Positions 62,788 to 64,000 of a stretch of 64,000 bases of DNA are shown piece after piece (position 1 is the first letter of the stretch; each line of letters begins with the position of its first letter). The notes under the pieces are model-generated. The model was not told the DNA's origin, made no database searches, and saw only the letters and a program-made list of their open reading frames with translations. Source of the stretch: Phycisphaerales bacterium (GTDB taxonomy: Bacteria > Planctomycetota > Phycisphaerae > Tepidisphaerales > Tepidisphaeraceae); the NCBI GenBank assembly GCA_020853095.1, contig JADYZN010000035.1, forward strand, positions 166,996 to 230,995, read 5' to 3'. The position numbers and the translations under genes were made by a program.

Positions 62788-63695
62788 TCAGGCCTCCAGA
62801 AGTCCAGGAGGTACTCGAACGTCACACCCATGGTAATGTAATTACTTGGCCATCCGAATATACCAATGTTATTCACAATGTTGGTGCGATCCCAAATGAT
62901 GATGTTGCGTAGCTCATATCCGCGTCGCCGAAGCTCTTCGATCAGGGAAACATGAATTGTGATACGCTGATTCTCCCACCACATATCCGGCACATTGATA
63001 ACGCAATGCCCTTTGGGTCGAAGCAAAGGCAGCAGCCGCGCAAAAATGACGCCCATTTCTTCCGTATACCGGTTTAGCTCCATCGTGCCTAGATCACGTT
63101 CATCTTGGGAATACTGCTCAACTTTTCCCAGTTGTCCGTTATCGCGATTACGTCGCGATTTATTTTGACGTTTCCTATTTAAAAGATTGGCATAAGGAGG
63201 TGACGTCCAGATTAACCCCACCGTACTTTGTTCCAGATGCGTTGCGATGTTGCGCGAGTCATCCTGTACTGCAAGTTGCTGTGCGTTACCAAAGAGGCCG
63301 CCGTTCTCTTTGACCCTCCGGTTGGCCAAGTCAACGTATTCCTGCTTTAGATCAAAGCCAACCGCGTTTCTGCCCGTTTGGCTTGCGGCGACAAGCGTGC
63401 TTCCGCTTCCGACGAACGGGTCAAGGACAAGCTCACCAGTGTGGGTAAATAGTTCAATCACACGGCGGCACAATTGCAGCGGGAAGGTCGCCGGATGCAC
63501 CGTCTTGTCGCGGATGTCCCCCTTTTCAAAACTGAACTGCCATACGCCCAACTGCGAACGAATCCACTGCTTGGCCGTCATGCAATTGAGCTTCTTGGGC
63601 GGACAGTCACATGCGCGGGAATATCCAATATCACCTACACATTTGGGACCGGTTTCTCTTTTGGCTGACCGTGGTCTAACGTTGGTAATAGTCAT
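62784..63695 (-). CDS. DNA methyltransferase of the R-M pair (N4-cytosine type)
   Basis: A 303-residue MTase. SAM motif I is DPFVGSGST at 92-100 and the catalytic motif IV is TSPPY at 164-168, typical of N4-cytosine or N6-adenine enzymes. The order X-I-IV puts the AdoMet region before the catalytic motif. The N-terminus has four cysteines (C19, C29, C31, C38) that could bind zinc. It should protect the same site as the adjacent nuclease. The MTase is first in the operon, which favours methylation before cutting. Confidence 0.88.
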   Translation of the reverse strand: MTITNVRPRSAKRETGPKCVGDIGYSRACDCPPKKLNCMTAKQWIRSQLGVWQFSFEKGDIRDKTVHPATFPLQLCRRVIELFTHTGELVLDPFVGSGSTLVAASQTGRNAVGFDLKQEYVDLANRRVKENGGLFGNAQQLAVQDDSRNIATHLEQSTVGLIWTSPPYANLLNRKRQNKSRRNRDNGQLGKVEQYSQDERDLGTMELNRYTEEMGVIFARLLPLLRPKGHCVINVPDMWWENQRITIHVSLIEELRRRGYELRNIIIWDRTNIVNNIGIFGWPSNYITMGVTFEYLLDFWRPE

Positions 63696-63927
63696 CGTTG
63701 CGAAAGTTTAGCACATTGTCCGCTCATGGCTAGTCGAAGCGACACCCTGCTTGCCGCCCTTGGCCGCGTGCAAAGAGCGGTTCGGGGGAAGGATCGTTGT
63801 CGGTGTTGTTTTGCCGGACATGGTTCAGCGGAAAGTATGGCCACCGGGCGGAAATTTGGCAACCGGCGGGATTGCTGACTCATCCCCAGTTTTCGGGACA
63901 ACTTGGCGTGACGCGCCTAAAATAAGC

Positions 63928-63952
63928 CGAGCCCGCGTGTTACGGGCTCGGG
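63928..63952 (+). other. Hairpin in the terminal intergenic region
   Basis: CCGAGCCCG-7-CGGGCTCGG, a 9-bp perfect stem with no T tract. It lies 36 bp upstream of the gene start at the window edge. The rest of 63696-63927 shows no gene; a moderately AT-rich stretch there could hold the methyltransferase promoter. Confidence 0.5.
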
Positions 63953-63988
63953 TGGGCCACCCAGACACAATCGACAAGGAGGTCGATC

Positions 63989-64000
63989 ATGAATCGCATG
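63989..64000 (+). CDS. Start of a gene cut by the right edge
   Basis: ATG AAT CGC ATG preceded by AAGGAGGT (63976-63983) five bases upstream, a full Shine-Dalgarno match. Only four codons are visible (MNRM), so the product is unknown. Confidence 0.5.

Noticed and set aside
63692..63901. Minus-strand 69-codon frame at the right end
   Set aside because: No start signal or family resemblance; it overlaps the methyltransferase start region.

Overview
The window is GC-rich and densely coded, and looks like a chromosome segment from a Planctomycetota member, most likely the Phycisphaerae/Tepidisphaera-Humisphaera side. This placement is inferred from several features. There is an outer-membrane toolkit (KdsD, a very large LptC/LptA-like protein, a porin, SurA-like foldase, lipoproteins). 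Thr/Arg/Pro-rich linkers (TTRP-type) recur in unrelated proteins. Many genes start with GTG or TTG, and GGCCGG-rich sequence is abundant. No rRNA, CRISPR array, phage or complete insertion sequence was seen. One tRNA (Phe) is present.

Layout. 1-3.1 kb: a three-gene signalling relay (CHASE histidine kinase, Rcp-type receiver, receiver-kinase hybrid cut by the left edge). 3.2-7.2 kb: kdsD and the LptC/LptA-like gene. 7.3-12.1 kb: scpA, a membrane protein, rplM-rpsI, an HprK-like protein with a ruined P-loop, and a SYLF lipoprotein. 12.2-17.1 kb: mnmE, then a sensor kinase carrying a c-type haem motif divergent from a sigma-54 activator. The activator is followed by a near-perfect sigma-54 promoter with upstream palindromes and a 75-residue zinc-ribbon gene. 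17.2-20.1 kb: a cytochrome b/molybdopterin fusion, a DUF488 gene, and a REP-associated (RAYT) transposase between REP-like repeats. 20.1-23.1 kb: sdhB, a short nuoG and an AhpD-like gene. 23.1-28.7 kb: an acyl-CoA/organic-acid catabolic cluster around a divergent GntR regulator, with a frameshifted enoyl-CoA hydratase. 28.8-30.9 kb: ABC-2 permease, SCO, DUF420 and a small exported protein (terminal-oxidase assembly).

30.9-38.7 kb: porin, GnnA-like oxidoreductase, SurA-like lipoprotein, a two-domain ABC permease coupled to an amidase lipoprotein, and a VWA protein. 38.7-45.9 kb: tRNA-Phe, a zinc-type CDF exporter, rpsA, a sigma-70 factor, apt, a HEAT-repeat protein and a small membrane protein. 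46-51 kb: REP-like repeats, a phosphodiesterase, a YebC-family gene and a large TPR lipoprotein. 51-61.3 kb: the nusA-infB-DUF503-rbfA translation operon running into a degenerate HhH protein and hisG, preceded by an ABC ATPase, an NrnA-type phosphoesterase and ribF. 61.5-64 kb: a small Cys-rich protein, hairpin repeats, and a lower-GC MvaI/BcnI-type restriction-modification pair. A new gene starts at the right edge.

The most coherent candidate for an undescribed system is at 13.5-17.1 kb. A kinase with a periplasmic CxxCH haem motif and an NtrC-type regulator sit back to back, and the regulator is followed by a textbook -24/-12 promoter that can only serve the tiny zinc-ribbon gene.
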